Below the pieces are notes generated by a model. That model saw only the letters and a program-made list of their open reading frames with translations. It did no database searches and was not told the DNA's origin. Source: Bacillota bacterium (lineage in GTDB: Bacteria > Bacillota_A > Clostridia > Lachnospirales > Bianqueaceae). Taken from it: a DNA stretch of 5,270 nt. The stretch lies in NCBI GenBank assembly GCA_017420625.1, contig JAFOIR010000441.1, positions 1 to 5,270 on the forward strand, given 5' to 3'. Of the stretch, positions 1-5,270 are shown in pieces. A program made the translations under genes and the position numbers. Every line of letters begins with the position of its first letter. Positions within the stretch are counted from its first letter, which is position 1.

Positions 1-632
1 AAGGCAACCCGATCCATAAAGATATGGTGTTTGCAGCCAGAGCAGCTAAGCTGGCCTTTATCTGCAATGTTGTCATCAATGCGGAGAAAGAAGCTATCTT
101 TGCTGTAGCCGGTGACATGGAAGAGGCGCATAAAGTTGGATGTGATTTCCTGTCTTCTCTTTGCAAAGTCGATGCCAAACCGGCTGATATCGTTCTGACG
201 ACCAATGGAGGTTATCCGCTGGATCAGAATATTTATCAGGCTGTAAAGGGTATGACAGCAGCGGAAGCGACTGTCAAACCGGGCGGCGTCATCATCATGA
301 TGGCAAAGAGCAATGATGGTCACGGTGGAGAGCACTTCTATCACCAGATGGCTGATGAGCCTGATATTGAAAAGACACTCGCGCTTTTCCTTTCCAGAGG
401 CAGAAACGAAACCGTTCCGGATCAGTGGCAGACACAGATCTTTATTCGGGTTCTTCAGAGAGCATCGGTCATCTATATCTCTGAAGCACCGGATGATATG
501 GTCAGAGGACTTCATATGATCCCGGCTCACTCACTGGAAGAAGCAATGGGACTTGCCGAAGAAATCATCGGCAGAAAGGATGCAACGATTACAGCCATTC
601 CTGATGGTGTGGCCGTTATGGTTATCGAGTAA
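1..632 (+). CDS. larA: Nickel-dependent lactate racemase family protein (LarA), C-terminal half, 5' partial
   Basis: LarA enzymes are cytoplasmic and interconvert L- and D-lactate or related 2-hydroxy acids, using a nickel-pincer nucleotide cofactor. The reading frame is open from base 3 and begins GNPIHKDM, a family-typical motif, so the ATG at 24 is internal and the true start lies upstream. About 209 residues are visible, roughly half of the usual length of about 420. The best family match is the stretch TTNGGYPLDQNIYQAVKG (about 201-251). Its Y-Q-x-x-K pattern (Tyr codon 234-236, Gln 237-239, Lys 246-248) fits the substrate-pocket Tyr/Gln/Lys set described for Lactobacillus LarA. A glycine-rich strand, KPGGVIIMMAKSNDGHGG, follows. 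The catalytic histidines and the cofactor-binding lysine are expected in the missing N-terminal half and cannot be checked. Substrate could be another 2-hydroxy acid, since the family is broader than lactate. The stop is 2 nt before the next gene, which implies an operon. Confidence 0.9.
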   Translation, partial: GNPIHKDMVFAARAAKLAFICNVVINAEKEAIFAVAGDMEEAHKVGCDFLSSLCKVDAKPADIVLTTNGGYPLDQNIYQAVKGMTAAEATVKPGGVIIMMAKSNDGHGGEHFYHQMADEPDIEKTLALFLSRGRNETVPDQWQTQIFIRVLQRASVIYISEAPDDMVRGLHMIPAHSLEEAMGLAEEIIGRKDATITAIPDGVAVMVIE

Positions 633-634
633 GG

Positions 635-1630
635 ATGCAGAATTTTGTGCAGAAAGTTGTCGAAGGATATATCTTTTTTCTGTTCTTCGGCGGACTGTGG
701 CTGTTCAGCCTGATCAGAGGCGGCTTCAAAAGCCGAATGAAGGCCAGAGGTGCCATGATCGTCATGTTTCTCTCTGTGCTGATCTGGGTAGACTATTATC
801 TCATCTATTCCGGGCGCTGGCCTATGATGATGGCCTATATCGGACCGGCTGTGGTCCTTGTTATTTTCATAGTGTTCCATAAGACGATCTTCCCATATAA
901 GACAAAGTGTCCGGTATGCGGGAAAAGACTCAGTATCACAGAGTTCCTTGCCAATGACGGAAACCTGTGCAATGACTGTCAGAAAAAGCTTCGTCCGGAA
1001 CTGAATAAGGCCACGATGGAGGAGAAGATCCGGCAGGAAAACGAACGAAAGAAAAAAGGCTGGATCGGCTGGAAACCGGAAAAAGAGTATGTCATCGCTT
1101 TCGCTGCTGACAAACTGGAGAACGTCCTGCTGATCGATCGTGTCAATATGCAAAAAAAACCCGGAAAGTTTTCCGGTGTGATCGGGATCGTGGGAGACAA
1201 AGACAGAATGCAGCAGATTGCTGCCCGTACACTCGAGACGGATACAGGTATTGTCTGTGAAGACCCCGAATATATGGGCAGACTGAACTTCAATATGCCT
1301 AAAATGAATATTCGGTTTCATATCTTTGTCGCCAGAAATTATACGGGAACGATCAAGGATGATCCGGAAAAGCAGCCCGTATGGGTCGCGCTTCGCAAGA
1401 TGAAGTATAATCAGATGAGTATGGATTATCCTCTATGGCTTGCAAGAGTCGTACGGGGACAGAAGATCGAATACTATGGCCGGATCAACGAAGAAGGTAA
1501 GATTTATGAAGACGTTCTGGATCTGGATGTCGATCTAGAGAAAGATGAACTGATAAATCCCCAGCCACTGCGCGATGGCACCGAACAGCACGAAGAAATG
1601 CCAGATGAAATGGGATCCCCTGACCTTTAG
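635..1630 (+). CDS. Membrane-anchored zinc-ribbon protein with degenerate Nudix-like domain
   Basis: I do not recognise a named gene for this 331-residue protein. Three hydrophobic segments (about 10-27, 40-58, 66-82) are followed by a zinc ribbon with Cys92/Cys95 and Cys112/Cys115, then a basic helical linker (about 125-142). Residues about 150-295 resemble an MTH1/8-oxo-dGTP diphosphatase-type Nudix fold: strand EYVIAFAADKLENVLLIDR, a Nudix-box region at 184-206, and the late motif VWVALRKM...DYPLWLARVVRG...GRINEEGKI. The box keeps its exact 23-residue frame with Gly184, Arg198, Gly205 and Ile206. The four acidic catalytic positions read Asp190, Thr199, Thr202 and Asp203 instead of Glu, so hydrolysis is doubtful and a ligand-sensing or structural role is more likely (inference). 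The start is the ATG 2 nt after the larA stop, with only a weak SD (GAGTAAGG), suggesting translational coupling. Residues 301-331, an acidic tail, are encoded antisense to the end of the hemolysin III gene. Confidence 0.85.
   Translation: MQNFVQKVVEGYIFFLFFGGLWLFSLIRGGFKSRMKARGAMIVMFLSVLIWVDYYLIYSGRWPMMMAYIGPAVVLVIFIVFHKTIFPYKTKCPVCGKRLSITEFLANDGNLCNDCQKKLRPELNKATMEEKIRQENERKKKGWIGWKPEKEYVIAFAADKLENVLLIDRVNMQKKPGKFSGVIGIVGDKDRMQQIAARTLETDTGIVCEDPEYMGRLNFNMPKMNIRFHIFVARNYTGTIKDDPEKQPVWVALRKMKYNQMSMDYPLWLARVVRGQKIEYYGRINEEGKIYEDVLDLDVDLEKDELINPQPLRDGTEQHEEMPDEMGSPDL
1152..1176 (-). terminator. Possible minus-strand terminator inside the Nudix-like gene
   Basis: Read on the minus strand, CCGGAA (1176-1171), a 4-nt loop and TTCCGG (1166-1161) form a 6-bp hairpin. 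One G (1160) and eight T (1159-1152) follow. It lies about 360 nt past the hemolysin III stop at 1535, and I saw no better candidate in between. The stem is short, and the A-run could simply reflect the Gln-Lys-Lys codons of the sense gene, so the call is tentative. Confidence 0.4.
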
Positions 1631-2389
1631 AGCGAAGGGAATGATCCCAAGTGTGTAGATCACACCGCCGCTTAATGTGTACCAGAACAGCGGCGGTGTG
1701 TTTTTTATCATCTGAGGAAGAAACATCAGGCCGCTCCAGCCAATGACGACATACAGAATCATATGAACTTTGCGGAATCTCGATGGTCCGAAAACACAGA
1801 TCAGCGTAACGCCAGTCACAATGATGATCCACTGTGTGATAAACAGCCAAAGCCCGAGTGTATTTCCCCAGAAAACAAGGAAGATCGGAGCAAAAGTTCC
1901 GCCAATCAGCAGATAGATGGAGGAGTAGTCGAATCTTCGAAAGACTCGTTTTACCCGACTTCCCCAACGGAATGAGTGGTAAAGACAACTGATGGTGAAA
2001 AGGACGGTCAGGCAAAGACCGTAGACAAGAGCCGAAGCAACTTTAGCTCCGGAATTGGCATGGACCAGCATGAGAATCAGTGCAGTAATACCAAACAAAC
2101 TGCCCAGACCGTGAGAGATGGCGTTGCCTACTTCCTCCAGCGTGCTTCGGATCGGAGGCTCATTGAGCGCCTGACGGATCCGGCGAGCCGGCTCCTTTGC
2201 GATACGTTTAGCCTCTTTGGCTTCCTCCTTTGCTTTCTTCATCTCAGCCCTCTGGGCTTTTTTCTTTTCATGTGCTTCTTTGCGGGCGAGGACCCTGGCT
2301 GTATGCAGTCTTTCTGCTTCGTCTTCTGCTGCTATGATTTCCTCGACAGTCATTTTTCTTTTCATTTTATTCATGGTAATAGCTGACAT
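1535..2389 (-). CDS. Hemolysin III / PAQR family seven-helix membrane protein with charged N-terminal extension
   Basis: This 284-residue integral membrane protein belongs to the hemolysin III (YqfA/AdipoR-like, PAQR) family. The bacterial role is poorly defined; eukaryotic relatives are zinc-dependent lipid hydrolases or receptors. Family marks are present in order: EEVGNAISHG (85-94), SxxxH at Ser134-His138 (SCLYH), RRFDYSSIYLLIGGTFAP with Asp154, GGVIYTLG (241-248), and HxxxH at His260-His264. His138, His260 and His264 match the zinc-ligand triad of the superfamily, so the site looks intact. Seven hydrophobic segments fall at about 95-111, 117-137, 155-174, 178-200, 208-224, 234-252 and 262-283. 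Unusually, about 80 Lys/Arg/Glu/Ala-rich residues (about 10-75), probably one long cytoplasmic helix, precede the core; typical members are near 200-220 residues. The ATG at 2389 is chosen because AGGAG lies 7 nt upstream and a near-consensus promoter precedes it. Its 3' end overlaps the convergent upstream-side gene by 96 bp. Confidence 0.92.
   Translation of the reverse strand: MSAITMNKMKRKMTVEEIIAAEDEAERLHTARVLARKEAHEKKKAQRAEMKKAKEEAKEAKRIAKEPARRIRQALNEPPIRSTLEEVGNAISHGLGSLFGITALILMLVHANSGAKVASALVYGLCLTVLFTISCLYHSFRWGSRVKRVFRRFDYSSIYLLIGGTFAPIFLVFWGNTLGLWLFITQWIIIVTGVTLICVFGPSRFRKVHMILYVVIGWSGLMFLPQMIKNTPPLFWYTLSGGVIYTLGIIPFALKVRGSHFIWHFFVLFGAIAQWLGIYQFIFL
1661..1706 (+). terminator. Rho-independent terminator for the larA-side operon, inside the hemolysin III gene
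   Basis: A perfect 12-bp stem pairs CACACCGCCGCT (1661-1672) with AGCGGCGGTGTG (1689-1700) around a 16-nt loop, followed directly by six T (1701-1706). It starts 30 nt after the stop at 1630, the expected place for the end of the plus-strand operon. In the minus direction no T-tract follows, so it should act only on the plus-strand transcript. The same bases encode about residues 228-241 of the hemolysin III protein (NTPPLFWYTLSGG). Confidence 0.88.
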
Positions 2390-2396
2390 TTGTCAT

Positions 2397-2401
2397 CTCC
2401 T
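2397..2401 (-). promoter_or_regulatory. Ribosome binding site of the hemolysin III gene
   Basis: AGGAG on the minus strand (2401-2397) is 7 nt before the ATG at 2389. It supports that start over the in-frame ATG codons for residues 6, 9 and 13, and so confirms that the charged N-terminal extension is translated. Confidence 0.85.
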
Positions 2402-2418
2402 GAAAAATCTATTTTGTA

Positions 2419-2437
2419 TCTAATATTATATATCAGA
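2419..2437. repeat. AT-rich imperfect palindrome over the hemolysin III -10 box, possible operator
   Basis: The pattern TCTnATATnnnATATnAGA is two-fold symmetric at 14 of 19 positions and covers the -10 box of the minus-strand promoter. It could be a repressor site for the hemolysin III gene, but AT-rich sequence forms such symmetry easily by chance. Confidence 0.3.
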
Positions 2438-2453
2438 TGATAAAGAAAGTCAA
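2425..2453 (-). promoter_or_regulatory. Sigma-A promoter of the hemolysin III gene
   Basis: On the minus strand, TTGACT (2453-2448) and TATAAT (2430-2425) are separated by 17 bp, matching 11 of 12 consensus bases. Transcription should start near 2418, giving a leader of about 29 nt that contains the AGGAG site. The -10 box sits within an AT-rich imperfect palindrome (2419-2437). Confidence 0.85.
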
Positions 2454-2460
2454 TTCACTG

Positions 2461-2489
2461 TTGCGGGCAGAATCTGAAGATGATAGAAT
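2461..2489 (+). promoter_or_regulatory. Probable extended -10 promoter of the oxidoreductase gene
   Basis: TTGCGG (2461-2466) and TAGAAT (2484-2489) are 17 bp apart, and a TG at 2481-2482 gives an extended -10 (TGATAGAAT). The -35 matches only in TTG, so the promoter is weaker than the divergent one. The start would be near 2496, with a leader of about 49 nt. The -35 box is only 7 bp from the -35 of the divergent promoter. Confidence 0.6.
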
Positions 2490-2533
2490 TGTGACAGAGG
2501 AAACACCCTGATGAAGGGAGCAATTAACAGCAA

Positions 2534-2539
2534 GGGAGG
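2534..2539 (+). promoter_or_regulatory. Ribosome binding site that decides the oxidoreductase start
   Basis: GGGAGG lies 5 nt before the ATG at 2545. An out-of-frame ATG at 2541 is only 1 nt from the site and meets a stop after seven codons. Spacing and frame both select 2545. Confidence 0.85.
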
Positions 2540-2544
2540 TATGT

Positions 2545-5270
2545 ATGATACCCGAGAAGTATAAAAATTATATGTTTAATGAGAACGATTTCTTCAATGA
2601 AGATTTCGTTGTCACGGATCCGGAAAAGCATGAACTGGTCAAACAGCTCGCTGCCATGATCACGGACGATATCCAGATGCATGGGCCGAAGGACGTGAAT
2701 CCGCAGGATCCTGATTACTGGATCCTCGACCGTCTGCTTACTAAAGAGCAGGTGAAGTTCATGCTGTCATTCAAGAAAAAGAGAACCGTCAAACTGGTTC
2801 CGGAAGAAATGGCCAAACGTAATAACATGACGCCGGAAGAGGCGGAAAAGATGGCCTTTGAGATCTGTGAGATCGGTCTGTTGGAGTTCGATCGTGAACG
2901 GCCGGATAAACGTCGTCAGTACTTTATTCCCAAATGGGTGGTTGGTTCCGGCGAATATATGATGATGACCGGTCATTTGCTGGAAAAACATCCGGAGATC
3001 GCTACTTTCTTCAACTATGCTTCCAGTGTACCGGTAGGCAAAGTTGCCCGCTTTGTCCCGCATGGCGGCGGTGGACTGGGTATGCATGTCATCCCGGTGG
3101 AAAAAGCCATCGAGCATGAATCCAAATCAGTCAGTGTGGAACACCTTAGCCACTGGCTGAAGAAATATGACAAATACTGTGTCGATGTTTGTGCCTGCCG
3201 CCGTCAGCAGCGGATGAGAGGTGAAGGCGTCGGTGATATTGAAGGTTACATGTGTCTGGCGGTCGGTGATATGGCTGAATATCTGGTCGAGACACATAAG
3301 GATGCTCATTATATCACCTACGACGAAGTCATGGAAATTCTGGAAAGAGCAGAAGAGAAAGGCTTCGTCCACCAGATCACGAACCTGGATGGCGAAGATA
3401 AGATCGTCGGCATCTGCAACTGTTCTGCCGGTACCTGTGATGCGATCCGTACTTCTCAGCTGTTCAATACACCGAACATGTCCGCCTCTGCTTACCGTGC
3501 CCATGTGGACAAAGAAAAATGCGTAGCCTGCGGTAAATGTGTCGAGGTCTGTCCGGTCGGTGCAGCCAAGCTGGGTCAGAAACTATGTCATCAGTCCGGA
3601 GAGGCGTTTACCTATCCGATGACTGAACTGCCGGATGCTCAGAAATGGGGACCCGATAAGTGGAACAAGAACTACCGTGAGGATGCCAAGATCAACGTCT
3701 ATGATACTGGTACATCACCCTGTAAAACTGCCTGCCCGGCTCACCTGGCCGTTCAGGGCTATGTTAAAATGGCAGCGGAAGGACGTTTTCTGGATGCCCT
3801 GAAGCTGATCAAACAGGATAATCCGCTGCCAGCTGTCTGCGGTGCGATCTGTAATCGCCGCTGTGAAGATCGATGCACCAGAGGACTGATCGATCAGCCT
3901 GTGGCGATCGATGAGATCAAAAAGTTCATTGCAGCGCAGGAACTGAATGCTGAGAAGCGATATATCCCGCACTGCTACAATGATGTTGGTGAGCAATGGG
4001 ATGACTATAAGATCGCGGTCATCGGATCCGGTCCGGCCGGTCTTTCCGCTGCTTATTATCTGCGGACCAAAGGCTATCCGGTCACGATCTTTGAAAAAGA
4101 AAAGCAGCCCGGCGGTATGCTGACGTACGGTATTCCGACTTTCCGTCTGGAGAAGAAAGTCATTGATGCGGAGATCGATGTCATCCGTGAAATGGGCGCT
4201 GAGATCCGCTGTGGAGTGGAAGTTGGTAAAGATGTCACCATCCAGCAGCTGAGAGAAGAAGGTTATAAGGCGTTCTTCGTGGCCATCGGCATGCAGGCAG
4301 GCCGTAAAGCCGGTATTCCGGGAGAAGAATATGCTATGTCCGGTGTCGAGTTCCTGCGTGAGGCGAATGAAAAGCAAAGCAAGATCCTCTCCGGAAAGAC
4401 AGTTGTCATTGGCGGCGGCAATGTCGCGATGGATGTGGCGCGGACAGCCCTTCGTGCCGGCGCTGATGAAGTGGAGATGTACTGTCTCGAGGGGCCTGAT
4501 GAGATGCCGGCGGCCAAAGATGAGATCAAGGAAGCCAGAGAAGAAGGCATTACGATCAAGAATTGCTGGGGACCCAAGGAAGTTTTGACAGAAAACGGTA
4601 AGGTTACCGGTATTGTGATGAAGCAGTGCACACAGGTATATGACAAGAATGGAAAGTTCGCCCCGATCTATGATGAAGATGAACTGAAGACCGTTCCTTG
4701 TGATGCAGTGATACTGTCCATCGGCCAGGCAGCTGTTTTTGGAGATCTTCTGAAAGATACCAAGGTCGAGGTTCGTCCCAATGGAACCATTATTGCCGAT
4801 CCTGTGACCCTGCAGACCGCGGAACCCGATATCTTTGTCGGCGGCGACATCTTCCATGGTGCCCGTTTTGCCATTGATGCGATTGCTGACGGACGTGAAG
4901 GTATGGTTTCCATTAACCGATTTGTCCATGAAGGACAGAGCCTGACGATCGGTCGTGATCTTCGTGAGTTCATCGAACTTGATCGCGACGATATCAAGGT
5001 CGAGACCTATGACAATGCCAGCCGTCAGGTGCCAGGCATGAAACAACCGCTGGGCGGTGGCGATTTCGCTCATTCCTATGAGGATCTGCGTCTGACGCTG
5101 ACAGAAGAACAGGTAAAAACAGAAGCAGCAAGATGTCTGGGATGCGGTGCCTCCTATGTGGACACCAATCGCTGTATCGGATGCGGCCTTTGCACCACTC
5201 GCTGTGAATTCGATGCGATTCATCTCAGCCGGGATATTCCGGAGAACTCCCGGATGTATACGGCTGAAAA
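2545..5270 (+). CDS. Multidomain FAD/NAD(P)-dependent iron-sulfur oxidoreductase (GltD-like), 3' partial
   Basis: The frame is open from ATG 2545 to the window end (908 residues visible) with no stop. Residues about 66-138 look like a winged-helix fold (LLTKEQVKFML...EEMAKRNNMTPEEAEK...QYFIPKW). A cysteine-rich domain follows: Cys212, CACR at 216-219, Cys237, and CNCSAGTC at 291-298. Next is a ferredoxin motif, CVACGKCVEVCP (Cys326, 329, 332, 336). A glutamate synthase small-subunit-like module starts with Cys393/Cys397 and Cys432/436/440/444, its usual [4Fe-4S] region. It continues with an FAD Rossmann motif GSGPAG (494-499), an NAD(P) Rossmann motif GGGNVAMD (623-630) and GGD (766-768) of the flavin site. 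The C-terminal part has CLGC (864-867) and CIGCGLCTTRC (877-887). It should be cytoplasmic and shuttle electrons between NAD(P)H, flavin and ferredoxin-type clusters; the physiological partner is unknown. The NAD(P) site favours NADH: YCLEGPDEMPA at 646-656 where GltD usually has YRR. It is monocistronic at its 5' end, with its own promoter and strong SD. Confidence 0.9.
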   Translation, partial: MIPEKYKNYMFNENDFFNEDFVVTDPEKHELVKQLAAMITDDIQMHGPKDVNPQDPDYWILDRLLTKEQVKFMLSFKKKRTVKLVPEEMAKRNNMTPEEAEKMAFEICEIGLLEFDRERPDKRRQYFIPKWVVGSGEYMMMTGHLLEKHPEIATFFNYASSVPVGKVARFVPHGGGGLGMHVIPVEKAIEHESKSVSVEHLSHWLKKYDKYCVDVCACRRQQRMRGEGVGDIEGYMCLAVGDMAEYLVETHKDAHYITYDEVMEILERAEEKGFVHQITNLDGEDKIVGICNCSAGTCDAIRTSQLFNTPNMSASAYRAHVDKEKCVACGKCVEVCPVGAAKLGQKLCHQSGEAFTYPMTELPDAQKWGPDKWNKNYREDAKINVYDTGTSPCKTACPAHLAVQGYVKMAAEGRFLDALKLIKQDNPLPAVCGAICNRRCEDRCTRGLIDQPVAIDEIKKFIAAQELNAEKRYIPHCYNDVGEQWDDYKIAVIGSGPAGLSAAYYLRTKGYPVTIFEKEKQPGGMLTYGIPTFRLEKKVIDAEIDVIREMGAEIRCGVEVGKDVTIQQLREEGYKAFFVAIGMQAGRKAGIPGEEYAMSGVEFLREANEKQSKILSGKTVVIGGGNVAMDVARTALRAGADEVEMYCLEGPDEMPAAKDEIKEAREEGITIKNCWGPKEVLTENGKVTGIVMKQCTQVYDKNGKFAPIYDEDELKTVPCDAVILSIGQAAVFGDLLKDTKVEVRPNGTIIADPVTLQTAEPDIFVGGDIFHGARFAIDAIADGREGMVSINRFVHEGQSLTIGRDLREFIELDRDDIKVETYDNASRQVPGMKQPLGGGDFAHSYEDLRLTLTEEQVKTEAARCLGCGASYVDTNRCIGCGLCTTRCEFDAIHLSRDIPENSRMYTAE

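Noticed and set aside
527..1321. Minus-strand open frame of 264 codons across the larA/Nudix-like junction
   Set aside because: It runs antisense to two supported genes, has no SD or promoter that I can see, and gives a product rich in His, Phe and Ser without family features.
1976..2386. Plus-strand open frames opposite the hemolysin III N-terminus
   Set aside because: The minus strand encodes a clear hemolysin III protein with a promoter and SD. The plus-strand products are Phe/Cys/Leu-rich shadows of its Lys/Glu-rich codons.
2506..2518. Small CCCT/AGGG hairpin in the oxidoreductase leader
   Set aside because: Only 4 bp with a 5-nt loop and no T-tract. It is too weak to call a terminator or riboswitch element, and the leader of about 49 nt is too short for a known riboswitch.
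2511..2564. Possible 17-codon upstream reading frame overlapping the oxidoreductase start
   Set aside because: ATG 2511 has only a weak AGAGG 10 nt before it, at the very start of the predicted transcript. The peptide (MKGAINSKGGMYDTREV) has no attenuator-like codon run.
3715..5223. Minus-strand open frame of 502 codons
   Set aside because: It lies antisense to the oxidoreductase, whose plus-strand frame carries clear iron-sulfur, FAD and NAD(P) motifs. The antisense product shows no recognisable motif and is a shadow of biased codon use.

Overview
The window fits a low-to-mid GC anaerobic member of the Bacillota (Firmicutes), plausibly an Erysipelotrichia- or Clostridia-like gut anaerobe. 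This rests on strong purine-rich Shine-Dalgarno sites, near-consensus sigma-A promoters, a U-tract intrinsic terminator, and the pairing of a nickel lactate racemase family protein with a large oxygen-sensitive-looking iron-sulfur flavoprotein. The assignment is inference from gene content; no rRNA or other phylogenetic marker is present.

Layout. (a) 1-632, plus strand: the C-terminal half of a LarA-family (nickel-pincer lactate racemase) protein. (b) 635-1630, plus strand: two bases after the larA stop, a membrane protein with about three N-terminal helices, a four-cysteine zinc ribbon and a domain that reads as a Nudix fold with a degenerate catalytic box. (c) 1535-2389, minus strand: a hemolysin III/PAQR-type seven-helix membrane protein with an unusual charged N-terminal extension, convergent with (b) and overlapping it by 96 bp. 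(d) 2390-2544: a compact divergent promoter region. (e) 2545 to beyond the window end, plus strand: a very long multidomain oxidoreductase (at least 908 residues). It has a winged-helix-like and cysteine-rich N-terminal part, a ferredoxin motif, a GltD-type iron-sulfur and FAD/NAD(P) module, and a second ferredoxin motif near the visible C-terminus.

The most striking structure is at the convergent junction. The only strong intrinsic terminator for the larA-side operon (1661-1706) lies wholly inside the hemolysin III coding sequence, and its 12-bp GC-rich stem is at the same time sense codons of a membrane segment. A weaker hairpin with eight U residues, facing the other way, lies inside the Nudix-like gene and could end the hemolysin III transcript. 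The two genes would then share 3' ends as antisense RNAs. The second notable item is the membrane-anchored zinc-ribbon/pseudo-Nudix protein, whose box keeps the exact 23-residue frame but has lost the catalytic glutamates.

Apart from the short promoter region the window is fully coding. I saw no tRNA, rRNA, CRISPR array, insertion sequence or long repeat.
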